A stretch of 64,000 nt of DNA from Crossaster papposus (taxonomy: Eukaryota; Echinodermata; Asteroidea; Velatida; Solasteridae). Under the pieces are notes generated by a model, which saw only the letters and a program-made list of their open reading frames with translations, made no database searches and was not told the origin of the DNA. Shown in pieces: positions 34,088 through 48,800 of the stretch. The stretch is from NCBI GenBank assembly GCA_037893245.1, contig JBAIAA010000893.1, forward strand, positions 496,001 to 560,000, read 5' to 3'. The position numbers were made by a program, and so were the translations under genes. The first letter of the stretch is position 1. Each line of letters begins with the position of its first letter.

Positions 34088-36264
34088 TCTGACCAAGTCG
34101 TTCTGCGGAATAAAATTAGCCGATCTGACGCGTTAGTGGTACAGAAAAAAAATCGCTACCGGCGAACTCGCAGAAAACGTGAACGTGAACTGGTGAGATT
34201 TTTTAACACAGTCTATTATGAAGCCTTGTTTATATTTATCTATATCGATCCATGGCCGGCTTTGGATAACCGAATACAATAAAGGCTTAATTGATTCAGT
34301 CAATGGGTGATAAATTTGGCGGGCGCGCGATGTGTCAATTCTGGTGCCGCACATGCGCGCGGCCCCATTGTTTCTTTTGTGGCAACAGCTTGCCTCTTTC
34401 GCGGTTTTTGTTTTATTCATTGTTCCTCTTTTGGGGGTCACACGAGAGATGAGAATTTTGTCACTTTGGTTCCAATTGTTCTCAATCTCTCACCCATTCA
34501 ATGACATTTATGTGAAATATAATCCAAACGATGAAACAATGTTAATGGATGGTAGTTACAAATTCAGGTGATTGTGTTCTAAAAAAATAAAAATAATAAT
34601 GCTTCTATCCATAATTATGTGTGGAAGTGTCCAAACCCAGGTCGGGCTCGAATCCCCAACACAATGTGGACAATGGGAGTCAAAAGGTCTCCACAGGGTA
34701 ATTTCTAAAGATGAATAGGTCCCCACAAGAAATTTCACGAAATAGACTTTGGATCTTACTTAAATTACTGGGGTTAGGATGTGGGTTACGGTTAGTGTTT
34801 GGGTTAGGGTATAATATAGGGTATATTGGGTCGAAATTTCAACACAGGAAATTAATTGTGGATGAAATAGGAGCATTTTGAAAAACGTGTTCGACTTTTT
34901 AACCATTTTGTACACGAGAACAGAGAGATGTCTCCACAAGGATACAAATTTAAGAATGTTGGCACTTCTACGAATGTTTTACAATGATTCACAATGAACA
35001 GACGTATTTTAATGTTATTAAATAACTTCAACATTTATTAATGTATTTGTCATAATGGCAAACGAAGCAAGCTTGTATAGTGGGAACCAGTTAACACGTG
35101 AAAGCTGTTGTTAACTTAAAGAAACCAATGCGTCTTTGTGAATTTGTAACTCGGGAACCAGCAAACAAAATCTGCTGCAATAAGTCAGTTTGGTATTTTG
35201 ATGAAGTATAGTTAAGTTCAAAGGTTATTCGGGAAAAAATGGCCGACGTCATGTCACGTGATGCAATACGCGAACGCGCATTCTGATTGTAATTCACGTA
35301 TGCGCGTCGTGCGACCACCTGGCGCGTTCAGTACGCGCGCGTTAGTTATCTCGATTGACCCGTGGCTCAGATTATTGTGCACATGCGTAGTTGAAATACA
35401 GAACTGGCTAAATTATAATTTCTGTCCATGTCTATAAATAACTACAATTGCAGATTTACTTTTTTTCTCTTTTGTAAAACAAAAAGTGGCAATAATATAT
35501 GTTCTACGGTGACCCCGAAAGGACACCTAGAAGATACTTAGTGTCAAGACTTCGCGAATTTCTTTCACAAACCGAAATGACGTATAAACAAAATATGAGC
35601 GTGTTTTTAAAAAACATTTTTTAACTGAAAAAAAACGATAATAGCTATGTGCCAAAATTATTTACATAAATGTATCAAGATTGCACCTGGTATCCTACAC
35701 TTCCTACACTGATCAGTATCGACAATAATGTTACCAACTAACACATGTATTCACTGACTTAGGTGGCCTCAAAATAAGAACCCACTATGGAGCGCCTAGC
35801 TGTACAAAGGATTAATAATCGATCTTAACATAGCCAAAATCAAATGCTTTGATAATTTTTTTAATCACGCACAAAATAGGAAAATAAGTTAATTTGTACA
35901 TTCATTTATTAATCCGTCGATATTATGTTAATATTATATAAAACAAAACTAGGTATTTACAAAGTATCTGTATTGCTTTTGTGTGACTCGGAAGGTCAAA
36001 CGATTTGCCACCACCACAACGGTGACGTCACAATGACGTCATAATCCAGTGATGCCATTAGACATCGATGTCCCATAACATTCAGACAATTTTTTATTGC
36101 ATCGTTGAAGCAAGCGTTATAAGACAAAAGGAAAAAAAGAAAACGTTAGTTGCTAGCTGGCTAAGAATTTATGTGTACTTTAAACTTATTTAATTTTCTA
36201 GGTCTGAAATTCACAGAACATCGATTTCGGATTATGACGTCATCATGTTTTATTATTGTCACCT

Positions 36265-36487
36265 GGGGCTAATTTCATAAAACGTGTAAGCACAACAATT
36301 TGCTTAGCACGAGCATTCTTTCTTGGCAAAAACGGGGTTACAAACCACATTTTGTAGGTGATGTTTATTGTTTATTGACTGGTATTCAGCTGGTTTTTGC
36401 TTCCATAAAAAGCGCATGGAGTTTTGGCTGGTAACCTGTTTGTATTGAGCGCAACTTTTTTGTGCTAAGCAAATTATTGTGCTAATA
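36265..36487. mobile_element. GCTAAGCACAA MITE family member
   Basis: It starts GGGGCTAATTTCATAAAACG and contains GCTTAGCAC, CAGCTGGTTTTTGCTT and GTGCTAAGCAAATT, matching 57604-57866 closely. The right terminal GGCCCC is lost. It lies just beyond the 3' end of Dbx. Confidence 0.8.
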
Positions 36488-36805
36488 AGTAACATAAACA
36501 CCATGGTGTAAACATACACATATAGGTTGGTAAACACCGCCAATCGTGGACGGGGCATTGTCCGACCGTCTTCCCTTCTTTTGTTTGTACTCTAACGTTT
36601 TCGGATGACCTCCATAGGATTTGTACACGATTTGGAATCATTGACGTTTTGTCAATCGTGGACGTACCCAATTCTTTTGTCCGACAACCACGATTGGCGG
36701 TTAATACATACGCACGCTGCCGCTCAGTTTGATCTATTGTTAAAAAAGAAAATGGTTTCTTTTTCCCGCCCAAATTTCTCGATAAGCTATTTGACCCCGA
36801 CGACA

Positions 36806-39800
36806 TCACATGACGTCAATGTCTCTTTCTTCTTCCTCGTCCGAGGCGTCCGAGGCGTAGTCGCCGTCCCGACCGGCCGCCGCGGGGCCGGGGCTCCGAG
36901 TTCGCCCACGGTCGTCTTCGGCCGTTTCTCCCGTGAGCGAGCAGGGGCTGCTAGCCGGGGAGTCCAGCATATCGCCGTCCAGGTCCGAGCTCTGGTCCGC
37001 CTGATTCCCCAGGCCCGGGTGCTGGTGTTGGGGGTGATGGTGGTGAGTTTGCTGGGTGTCGGGACTTGACTTCCCCTCTGCCACGTCGCTTAGGTCCGGG
37101 TTGGGATTAGACTTGTTGGGCAGGGTGGACTCCCGTGACCCGCCCGAGGACAGCAGCTCGCGTTCCTTGGAGTTACGCCACTTCATACGCCGGTTCTGGA
37201 ACCAGATTTTCACCTGCGAAAAGACAATTGGAAATATTAAGCTAGTTATATTATTTAAGCAGCGATACACATTTTCACACAACCTCGGATGTCAGGTTAA
37301 TAGAATGACTTGCCAACTGATGCCAATTTCATTGAGCTGCTAAGCACAAACATTTTACTTGACACAGTCTTGCCAAGTTTTAAAAAAAAGTTACCAGCTA
37401 AAACTTCATGTAAAGCAAAAACCAGCTGAATACCAGTCACAAACAAAACACATCACTTGAAAATTGTGTATGAAACCCTGTTTTGTCAAACTACAGTGTG
37501 CAGTACTCTAACTGCACTGACCTACGGTAATTGATGTAGTATTTTGTAGTGCTGTGTACCGTACCCCCAAATGAACATCTAGGACCTTAGGTTTTAACGA
37601 CCATCTTTAATACACCGTCAACAATTTGGTGAAAACTGAGGGATATTTGCCTTGGCAAACACATCACTTGTCGTGCATCATTATTTATAACAATGACGAT
37701 ACAAGCATCAAATTACCGTAAAATCGTTCTCAAAAAAGGTTCGCGCCACTTTCTTCGGATATCCGGTAACAAATGCATAATTTCCCTTTCATGAGGAATA
37801 ACAAAAGGAACAAGTTATTTGTCCGATTTATATCGTCGACTCCGTTTTATACCTTCCCGGGCCCAGAAAGCCTTTGAAAATTCTCTTCGCAAAAATGGCA
37901 ATAAAACTCTTCTGTTTATCCCCAAACAAACCCCGGGAGACCATTGGTACAATTACACCCCCTACGTGCGATCTGGTTCTATCGTTCCCAACAAAGTTGC
38001 AGACGACAACAACAACAACAACAACATCGCAGGGTAGAAAAAAAGCGGCAAAAATGAAACGACTCGTGTTTCAAAGTCTTGCAAGGGATCGCTCAGCCTT
38101 TGGCCTGTCGTCATTGGTCAGTGACGGTGGCGATACCTTACAACCAAAGCCTTACAATCTCGGACATTGTCCCGGTAATTCAAGATCAGTTTGTTTTAGA
38201 CATTCATGACCGTGCATGCGCAATCAAGGGATTGCTCACCCACTGGCCTGTCCTCATTGGTCAGATTTGTTGGGTAACGTCGCCGTTGATACCCTAACAA
38301 CCAATCCTTACAATGATGAATCTCGGTAATCCTATGCCATACATCGTTGTTGGAAATTCATTACCTTGCACGCAGATTAACACCGTGTTACGCATGAATT
38401 CGATCTTTTTTAGAACCGCCAAAACGAAAATAATAAAACTCGACACCACTCGGAAAGTCTGGCCAATTAATAGTCCAAAAGCGCCCCGCCCGCCAAGGAA
38501 TTCATGGCTGGTGTCAAATTCGAAACTTTTGCAAGTCAGATACTATGCAAATAATAGTTTTTCCTTTCTATTTTCAATTCGATAATTCTAAATCTGTACC
38601 GCCTAGGCAATATTATTCAGGGAACAAAAAATGAACAAGCTGGCGACGGATAGACCGTGAAGGGGTGAATTTCTCTGCAATAACCCCCCGGGGTCGTGTA
38701 TGGTTACGGTGAATTGTCCGACCATGAAGTTCGCCGGATCTGGGAACTTAAAGCAAACATTTTGAAGTTCTTGTAACTGGGAGGATAAAACAGTCAAAAG
38801 AACGTACGTTGCTGACTCCTTTAAGTTTAGGACACACATTTTAGAGTCCCTTGTTTGCCAAGTCCTGCGTCCTTTTAAAACTTATCAACAAATCGGAGGA
38901 TTTGTGGATTTGGGAAGTTTATTTTCACCGTTATATAGCGTATTGTATACTGAAGAATTACTTATATAATTAATTAGTTGTGCTTGTAACAATGTGGTGT
39001 ATCGTTTGCGCAAACAACAAATTTTATACATTAAACAGCAGTCAATTTAATTTTTGTTGGACTATAGTTTTGGAAGGCGATCGTTGGCTATTCCAAGCTG
39101 TACAGACAAGCGAGGCTACGCGCTGGTTCCCGGCGTATACGAATGTAGGGAGGGAACCAGTTTCAACCACTCCCATTGTTCAAAAAAAAATTCCGTCTAT
39201 AAACGTATAAGAAACTGGAAAAACTTTTCGTTTCATAAGCATACATTTTATGTATAAAATATAATTTCGGTGCCTTTTCAATTGTTATTAAACAAAAACA
39301 TTGAGTAAAAAAAAAATTCAAATCAGATATCTTTTTGTATAAAAGTATGTTGTTCTTGGTTGTCGCAATATGGTGGACGGTGACTTCAGTTCCAACCGCA
39401 AAGTGGCTGTCTAGATTTTGATATTGAAATCAGTGATTTTCCCTGCCTCAGGAGAATTTCTGCCGGGAGATATAGACCAGAACTTTAACGTCACAACAAT
39501 CATAGAAATACATGTTTCGTGTGTGTGTGCATGTATTGTGTTGGTGCACCAACCAACGGTCGTGGATCACTGCAAATTGTGAACATACGTCTGTTCTATG
39601 TAAGTTTTTTTTTCTCCCCGTCTGAGAATATAATAATTTATAGCGCAGACTATAAAATAGACTTTACAGTTTATTGCTATGACATTAATGCGTGTATGCG
39701 TATAGTCAGGGCGTACGTACGATAGATATCTGTTAACATGGACAAAAAAACGTCTTTTTTGCGAGTGATGTATGCATGGTCACACATATAATAATTTGTT

Positions 39801-42800
39801 TAATTTAATAATCTGTAACATTTCAATAGTTTAATAGACCGGAGACCTAATGACGTCACGACTATTTCTTTACATTGTTTACATTAATGTCAAAGGTCAA
39901 GCTTTTGTATTAAAACAAAAGCCACAAAAACCTTTTAAAAAATATCGGTGTGCTCTTTTTTTCTTTCTGGAAGCTCTTATTGTGTGTTCCGGTGGCTCCT
40001 TTATTTCATTCAAACGCCGGAATTAAAATACTGCTAATTCTTCCTTATGTTTTAATTGAAATTTCTGGTTTTTAAAAACTATTATTTGTCTATCTTGATT
40101 TATAAAGATGAGTTGTTTTTTTATTCACTGTCTCCAGGGGCCAATTTCACGGAGCTGCTAAGCACAAAAATTTGCTTAGCACAAAAAAGGCTTGCTCATT
40201 AAAAACAAGTTATCAGCCAAAATTATACGTGTTTTTCATGCTAAGCAAAAAACCAGCTGATTATCAATCAAAAACAATAAAAATCCCGTGAAAAATTGGT
40301 CTGTAATCTTGTTTTTACCAAGGACAAATTTTCATACTAAGCAAATTGTTGTGCTTAGCAGCTCCGTGAAATTGGCCCCAGTTAACAAGTCTCGTAAACA
40401 TAAGTTGACAAAAGATATCACGTTACGTAAATTGCACCGCTGGCCTTGGACCGCTGGCGGGCATCCCCCCCCCCCCCCCCCCCCCCCACCCATCCTCACC
40501 CACCCCACCCCAATATTAAAAACCAAAAGCCACAACCGCACACACAACCGAGAAGATACCAATTATGAATATTACATTTTATTGCGAAATAAAATAAATG
40601 AGCAAGCCCACGTATTTGCGTCCGACTCTACAGGAGCGTGTGTACGATATAACCGCGGTAGCACAGTATCCACTCGGCACAATAAAGCGCAGAGGTCACT
40701 GCGCAACTGACCTCTATCCTTTTTTTTCTTAACCGAAGCGGACGCGGCCATGGTAACTCCACCCCATCGGAGTAAAACTTTACGACACGGTCTTTCTGTT
40801 CCAGATTGTTCGTATAACACTCGTCTGTTGAATTAACGAGGCCAACAGTCTTCTATTTATTATTCTTTTTTTTATTCAATGGACTAATTTTTTTAGACTT
40901 TGAAATAAAAAATAAATAAAAAACAAGAGACACGAAGCCAATTAAACGTGCACGTGCTGTGGCAATTTGGTTAAGCTCATTTTTTTTTGGCGGGATTAGT
41001 GTGAAGTCGGCGATCGTTTGATTGAAGTTGATTGGTCAATCCTCTTTTTGGCAATTCCTCGAAGTATTCAGCAGCTAAGCGCTGAATAGGCGTTATTATA
41101 CCGAATCTTCGGCCGTTTCTAGTGTATAAAGCTGAAATCCTGTTAAAGATTGTGAGAAACATTTAACATTGTCCGCCAGAAATGAAGTTATTGAAGTCGC
41201 ATTGTCTCCTTCTGACAAGAACATCCCCGTTTTTTTAAAGTTTTTTTTTACATATCTGTCGAGAGTTGTTGCAGACATGCGTAAAAGACATTATCACCAT
41301 GGGCCGTTGAACTAAGGCATAATGTGGGTCGCATGGGCCGGTTTTCACTCTTGGTCGGCTTAGTTTCTTCCGCGTATAGTGTAGCTGGTGTCGAGTGACA
41401 ACGACAAGGCGGGAACACGCTTGGGAATTAGACCCGGTGATCTCTTAAATGAGAATTTTCTTAAATCATAATATCGCCGACAGGGACATTAACCAAACAA
41501 ATTCAAAGGAGACAAACAAAATTATCAAAATACTGGCTACAAATATACTCCCGCAACACAAGTAAAATGTTCTTCAAGTTGAACACATTGTTGTTTTTGA
41601 ATTCACCAGACTATACAATCCAATGTTGCATATCGCATAACTCACTCATGTTCAAGCTCTTACTTAAGTTACGTAATAATAGACGTCAAGCGCCCGTACC
41701 TGGTTTATAGTGAGAGAGAATGATGCAAAGGCACCAGACCATTCCACCAAAGCTTGATTTGAATGCATTATGAAGCAAGATATAAGGCAGAAGGAGATTT
41801 TTGTGTTGGTCATTGTGTTTCGGGAATCTTAAGAATTATTTTCAGATATCTTGGGGGGGGGGGGGGGTGTTATGTAACAAGTGTAATTGTGCGTGTTGTT
41901 TATAGGACAACAAGGGGTCTGCTCTGTCCACAATCGTGCTGGGTACATTCTATCATAATTATCATATTAGTGAGATTTAGAATTAGCTTAATTATTCTGA
42001 ACTGAAGACGGCAGTTGACGGTCTGATTCCCCGACATGCCAAGCCTGACATTGGACACTCTGGACCTTTTCACTCTTGGAACCTGACTATCAAATAATCT
42101 GGTTCTAAGAGCGATATCCATGATATTATTGTCAATTTGAGGTCGGGTAGGTCGGGGAATTTTGATGGCTGACTGACGTATTCGATTACCACTGCGAAAT
42201 ACAATAGCTCCGTAAAAAAAAATAGATAGAAAAGCTCAGCTTCAAAGACGTAGGTTTCTGGGTAGATACGGGATGTAATCCCCAACAGTTGACGACGAAT
42301 GGAAAATAGGGATATTTCTCATTGTTATATTCAAATATGTCTCATTCTTAGTCAGGTGTTTGGAGGATTACACCTTTCCCCCTCTCCCAAACCCCAACCC
42401 CAAGAAATCTACGCCTGTGCTCAGCTTCAACCATCCTCACCCTTTTACTCATACCGTACCTGCGAGTCTTTGAGTCCCAGCTTAGCAGCCAGCTTCTTCC
42501 GGTCGGGCTTGCTGATGTACTTTTGCTGTTGGAACTTCTTCTCTAACCCCTTTCGCTGGGCGTCCGAGAACACCGCACGTCGCAGCATTCCCCGGCGGGG
42601 TTTGCCTCGCGCGGCCCCCGGCCAGGGAAAGGTCCCGGGCACAGGGATGACCGAGGATGGAGTTACTAGAAGAAAAATGGAGGAAAAACACAGATTTGTA
42701 AGTATCCTTATAAGCCTTTGGATAATCTAGGGGCCTTTTCGAAACCTTCGCTTGTCTTCGGCTTTGACTTCGCCTTCGAATTTTAACAAGCAAATAGAAT

Positions 42801-45800
42801 TGGAGGGTAAATGGAAATAGTTTAACCAAATTCCAGCCATTTTGCGAGGGCACGCGGCATTCAACGCGTCCGCTACGCGCCCAATTGCTTTTTATGAACT
42901 GCGCGGTAATATCGTGATGGGTTATTTAATAATGGACTCAATTTGGCCAGAATTTATGGGGCAAACTAGTGGAATTTATGACCAGTTAACGCAAGGGAAT
43001 TGATTTGTTGGTCTGGGCGGGCGCGGGCGCGCGGGTGGTGGTGGCAGGGGGGTGGTGGGAGAGGGGGGGGGGGTAAGTTAAGGTGGCGATTGCTCGTACG
43101 GCCGGTGTCGTGTGCGCGGTCATGGCTGGTGAAAGTCAATGGGGTGTGAGGCGGGGGCCAGACAGCAGGGTTTCAGACAGTGTTTCTCCGCCATGCATTC
43201 TCGGGGGGGGGGGGGGACACACCTTGTTTCTGCTTGAAGAATAGATCAGGCCTTACTGGAGATTTGTTTCTGATCTCAGGGTGCCATTTATAATCATTGT
43301 CATCTTTGTATTTATCTAATTCTCTCGTATACCCGTGCACCGCCTTAGCACTGGGCGAAACTCAACCTCGTTCCCGGGACTTACTTTATTTTTATTCTTG
43401 TTTCAAATAACTTTTGTAGCCTGGACGCGATGGGAAACACGGAAAGTGTTGACCCATGTTTATTGTAACAATAGCAAACTAACAAACGACAAAATAAAAA
43501 GCCTGATTTAGAAATAAAACTGCCACAAACGGTGAAAACCCAACACCAGAAACCCTGAATACGTGTACGCATACAAAGACTCGCTGCTTGTCCGATAATT
43601 GAGGTATTTTCATTGACTTTCTGACTCGATCGACTGTTTCGCCAACGGGGGGCTATTTTTGCTCGAGAACAGGGGTGTTGACTGGCGTGACAGCGGACAA
43701 AAGCTCGTGGGTAACTAAGAGACCCACTTCAGCCCGGGCGAGGCTCCGCAGACTGAGAGAGCATGCACTCGAGAAATGTTACCGTTGCACCGAGAGAGAT
43801 AACCAAAAAAAACATAACACCTAACTCCTTTTGAAACCATGGAAACGCTTGGAGTAATTATTATAATACAGTCGTGGACGTGGAGATTTTTGAAACCACG
43901 GTTTCGTCTCAAGTTCGACTTTTTTGCTATAGCATCAGACTGTCTTCTAGTTCAGGCAAAAAAGGCAGATCTGGCTTTCAGAAAACGGGTATTATGATAT
44001 ATATAATATGCGAATTTCCATATCGTAATTTTGTCTTTGCCTTGGGGATTTGTTGTTGTAATGTAAGCAAATGAGCTAACCTTTTTCACAAAATGTTTTC
44101 AATGAAAAATGTTCAATAGAAAACCCCGAACTTGAACTGTGTCTTCCTGAAATGACGTCACAGTAACAGCGCCCTCAGCTGTCCGGAAATACAGGGATCT
44201 TTTTAATTTCCAAAGTAGTAAAATGTTTAAAATAATAAAATTAACTTTAAAAGAATGTCAAAATATTGAAGAGAAGTAGAAATTGGCGCAAATTGTGTTT
44301 TTTCACTCTTGATCTAAACCCACCACAAATCTACCCTTTTAATGTAATGAAAAACAACAGTCCTTTCATTTTTTGTGTATATACATTGTACATTGTCTAC
44401 AGCAGTCCAAACTGCCACTTCCCTTGTATGTCACTCACTGACATCCTCATTTTAAGGGTTGTAAAAATATCCCGCCAATAAAACTAACGACCGTCGTTAG
44501 TGATGTTCCATGTATTGTTACGGCAACAAGCTGTCATGTTGTATACTGAGCCGTATATACCTTCTCCCAAAAAGGCGTGGTAAAATTATGGCATTCTCTT
44601 TGTGTTTAACTATATAACTCGTCAACTTTACCTAACAGTCGCAATTAAAACCCCGCGCCGCTCGCGCCTTGTAAAACAGGGAGAGGGGGGGGGGTGAATC
44701 ATCTAAGGCCGAATGGGGACGAGCACTTAAAGTCCTAACGCAGAGTTTAAAATCAAAATAGTGATAAATCACAATTAAACTCAATCGTTTCGAGTCCCTC
44801 GAGTTTTTTGTTAATGATAACCGCGTTTAATAATACACGCATCAGCTTCTGGTTGGACACGTGCGCGCGGCCAGACGATGCGCCGACGCGACTCGAACGG
44901 TGAGACTCTTTTGTCAGACGACCTTTTTTTTTTAGGACAGAACGAAATAACGCGCCAAGTTGAGAGTCCGAACCCGAACAAAATAAATCATGTTTTCTTC
45001 GTGAACACTTGATTTTTGAAGGTGCTTGTGTGCGCGGGATTTGAGACTAGACGTATACGCTCTGACATTCGCACGAGGCAGTATAGTACAGCCCCTATGT
45101 TTGTTCATGGAGGAAGAAATCCTCCATGATCCTACTAAAAAATTCATGATTAGTGACAGTTGGTTTAGGGAAACAGCCGTACACTTACGAGACCAACCAC
45201 GTTTTTTGTTGTTTCATACCTGACGTACTGTCACTGTTAAAAAAAGACTAACTGACTGACATGTATAAGAGGCTACAGCAAAAAGTCGTAGAATTTCTTC
45301 ATAGAACGAATTAATTGGCTACGACTTGAAATTACACAAGTCTATATGAAGTGGCTACAGCCGCTACCATACTCGCGTGTGTAAATGTTAAGCCGTAGCT
45401 ATTACTCAACACGGCCTAACTTCCCATCAACTCCTTATCTTCTAAAAGACAAGGAGTACGTATACATAAAATAGTCGTGCGCGGCCTTAACGCAACGGGC
45501 CGCGACGAGCGTTCAATGTATGTATTTCCTAAGACCGAATTCCCACTGGTATTCAACTTCACTTCTGCAATGAGCCAGCCAGCACTGGACGCGACGAGCG
45601 AACTTCCACGGCCGGGCCAGGCCGCCCAGATACCCCCCCCCCCCCCCCCCCCCCCCACCACCACCACCCCCTTGAGCCCTGCTAGCCCCGCTAGCCCCTC
45701 TCTACGGACCCGTGTCCCCATTTACTCCTGTGTCTACGTGCTGACCGCGCGTGCATAACTTTTTATGGTGGGCATGTCCCACAAAATATCTTGCCGTCGA

Positions 45801-48800
45801 GCGCGCGAGGCCCATAAAAATTAACCTGTTTTAGTTGTTCCCCGCTAACGGAGATAATTGTACGGCAGCATCATAGGATATCCAGATAATTTCGATAACT
45901 ATATATATATATTGAGAGGGGGGGGGGGGGGTTGGTATGTAAAAGTAGACCTCGTATTTTGACGCTATTGTAATTTGTAGTGGCCTTGGTGTTTTGGGTT
46001 TAATAAGGGAGATGGTTTGGTCGTCTGTCTCGAGATTTCTTTAGCCCAGAACCCAAATTAAACTTGACAAATTATTACCGCCAGGCCCGCAGCCAAAGTT
46101 GACGAAGTTCAGTGGACAGAATTGGCTCTTTGGATGAGAACATTAAGTGAAGCAAATTGGGCTACAATTTTGTTGGTAATTTAGTTGTGTAGTTGTGTGT
46201 TTGTGTGTGATTGAGTTATTGAAATCGTGTTTTCTTATTGACATAGGCTCCATAAATCCAGCTGTCGGCATAATAATAGCATTTATATTAATACTGCCTC
46301 TCATTTTTTATAGCATTTGTTATTTCAGAAGTACAACATGAATCTATATCGATCTAAACTCGGATTCGTGAAATCTCTTCATAAAATTTATCCCAACCTC
46401 GGGACGAAGACAATGTTTTAAAAAACGCCCCTAATGAAAGATGTGTCATTCGGGTGCCCTATCTATAAACCGTATAATTTCTTCGCAACCGAACAGGGAA
46501 CCAACCTGGTAAAAACGGGTTCCTGGCAGCCATGGAGGAATGCACACCGGTTCCGTACAGTGGTCTGGTGAGGTGAGCCAGCGACGCGCCCAGGTGTTTG
46601 TAGCCTCCGCTCAGGGCGCCACTCACGGATGTCGTGCACATGGCAGGCCCGCCTTGAGGAAAGAATAAGCAGTAGAACAGTTAGTTTGTCAGCCTGTTAA
46701 ATTAATCAGTTGATTTTTGCTGGAAATCTATTATGAATTTTGCGAATGTAAAATAAGGCAGCAATCTGTGTTAGAGAACTGGAGCCAATTTCACGGAGCT
46801 GCTAAGCACAAAAATTTGCTTAGCACAAAAACGTCTTGCTCATTAAAAACAAGTTATCAGCCAAAATTCTACGTGTTTTTAATGCTAAGCAAAAAAACAG
46901 CTGATTATCAATCAAAAACAATGAAGATCACGTGAAAATTTGGTCTGTAGCCTTGTTTTTACCAAGGACAAATTTTCATGCTAAGCAAATTTTTGTGCTT
47001 AGCAGCTCCGTGAAATTGGCCCCTGGAATCGAGCAAATCAAACATAAAAATGTAATAACTGAAAAGGTTTCACAGATCATAGCCATAAAACTGAGAAGTC
47101 GGCCCAAATTACGTGGCTACGGCTTTACATTACACACGCGGTATGGTAGCGGCTGCAGCCACTTCTCATAGACTCGTGTGTAATTTCAAGCGCATGTAAT
47201 TTCTTGGACACGGCCCAATTAAACGATATTTGAATCAATGGAGGGCGGTTTCCATAAGTTGAAATATAACAAAGGAAAGAGAGTATAGGTATTACAAAAC
47301 AGTAAAAATGAATTGAGTTTTCAGAGGTTTTTCTCCGATTTTTTCCCCGACGATTTCCACTTAGCATTTCCGTGCTATTTTTATTGGCAAACTCTGGCTT
47401 ATAGTGTAATAATATGAGGCATCTACATAAAACCTAGACATGACATGCGTTTTCAAAACTGTTCTGAAAATTGATTCGCGTATGGAATGTGCAAGTACGC
47501 GAAACGCTCGTCGCGGGCGTAGCGTACGCGGGAAGGGCGAGCGTTCGCAACACGCGTGTGTTCTTTGACGCAGCCTATTTTCAGAACAATGACTACAACG
47601 ATAAAAGTATGTTGTGTCTAGCTAGCTTTTATTAGATGTCTACGAGTGTAATAATCCGACGAGCATTTACTGAGCCCGCCCTCTTGTGGTTTAACAATTG
47701 TAAAATCATCTATCTATTGTGACGCCCATAGACATCTAAATAAAACCTAGACATGAGATCTGTTTTCAAAACTGTTATGAAAATTGATCTGTGTATGGAG
47801 TATAATTATGCAAGTAAGCAAAATGCTCTTCGCGGGAGTGGCGTACGCGGGAAGAGCGCACGTTCGCAATAATCGTGTTTTCTGTGACGCGACCTATTTT
47901 TAGAACAATGACTACAACGATAATAATTATTATATATCTATGGTACTGATATATCGCATTACTTAACGTAATACATACATACCTTGCGTTAAGATCGTGC
48001 AAGGTAAAATGGGAAAAACATGGCGAAACAAGATCGTAGCCATGATAACGAGGTTGATGCACGCCCAATGCATGCAACACACAACAACCGTACACAAAAC
48101 ATCTTACAACCATCTACAACCGGACCATGAAACAAAACTCCATACACTTTTTTTACTTAGGCATAATTTATATATCATCCAGATTGAGGTTCTATGTGTC
48201 GGCCTCGACATCTAAATAAAACCTAGACATGAAATGCTTTTTCAAAACTGTTATGAAAATTGATGATCCGCGTATGGAATGTGCAAGTATGCGAAACGCT
48301 CATCGCGGGCGTGCAGTGGTGTGCACTGCAAAAACTGTGGTGTTAAAATTTTAACACCAATGTTTTTTAAATCTTTTGGAATGAAAATTGGTGTTAAAAT
48401 GAAGTAAAATGATTCTTGAAGTATCAGTTTCAAATCAAGTACTGGTGTTACGTACTTTTGGTGTTAAATTTGACCTAGTGCGCATGCGTGTGTGAAATAA
48501 AGCCCTCTGATTGGTCGATAAGGAATTATGGGATATGTTAACAATAGTCGATGTTAAATTGTTGTATTTAGTCCCAAAATTCATTTTTTTTACCATAATA
48601 TGTAATTATTTAAACGATTCCATGATTGAATTTTGATTTTTGTGCAAACATAGTTAAAAATTCGCGTTACATTTTATTCGTTTTCAAATTTTGACATTAT
48701 TCATAAAAACTAGTTGTGACATCGTCGTGGACAAAAAAGCGTAGTATAAAACTAACAACGGCAATAGCTATGTGTGTAGTACGTATTCAGTAGGAATAGG

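Larger units (their letters stand above)
22664..36805. other. Convergent intergenic region between Lmo2 and Dbx
   Basis: About 14 kb without a coding exon I can support. It holds the hAT MITE at 23370, a hairpin at 24513, two mariner-like short elements (25080, 28854), a poly-C/GC-rich segment at about 30230-30560, inverted repeats at 31391 and 34003, a probable LINE 3' end at about 32930-33275, and a GGGGCTAATTTC MITE at 36265. The rest is AT-rich single-copy-looking DNA where regulatory elements of either gene could lie. Confidence 0.6.
37214..42459. other. Dbx intron 3
   Basis: The intron contains a GCTAAGCACAA-family MITE remnant at about 37315-37500, an (ACA)n run at about 38003-38024, a duplicated block at 38085-38340, a complete MITE at 40139-40379, a poly-C tract at 40466-40487, and a G-run at about 41852-41867. 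No coding exon is seen. Confidence 0.6.
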
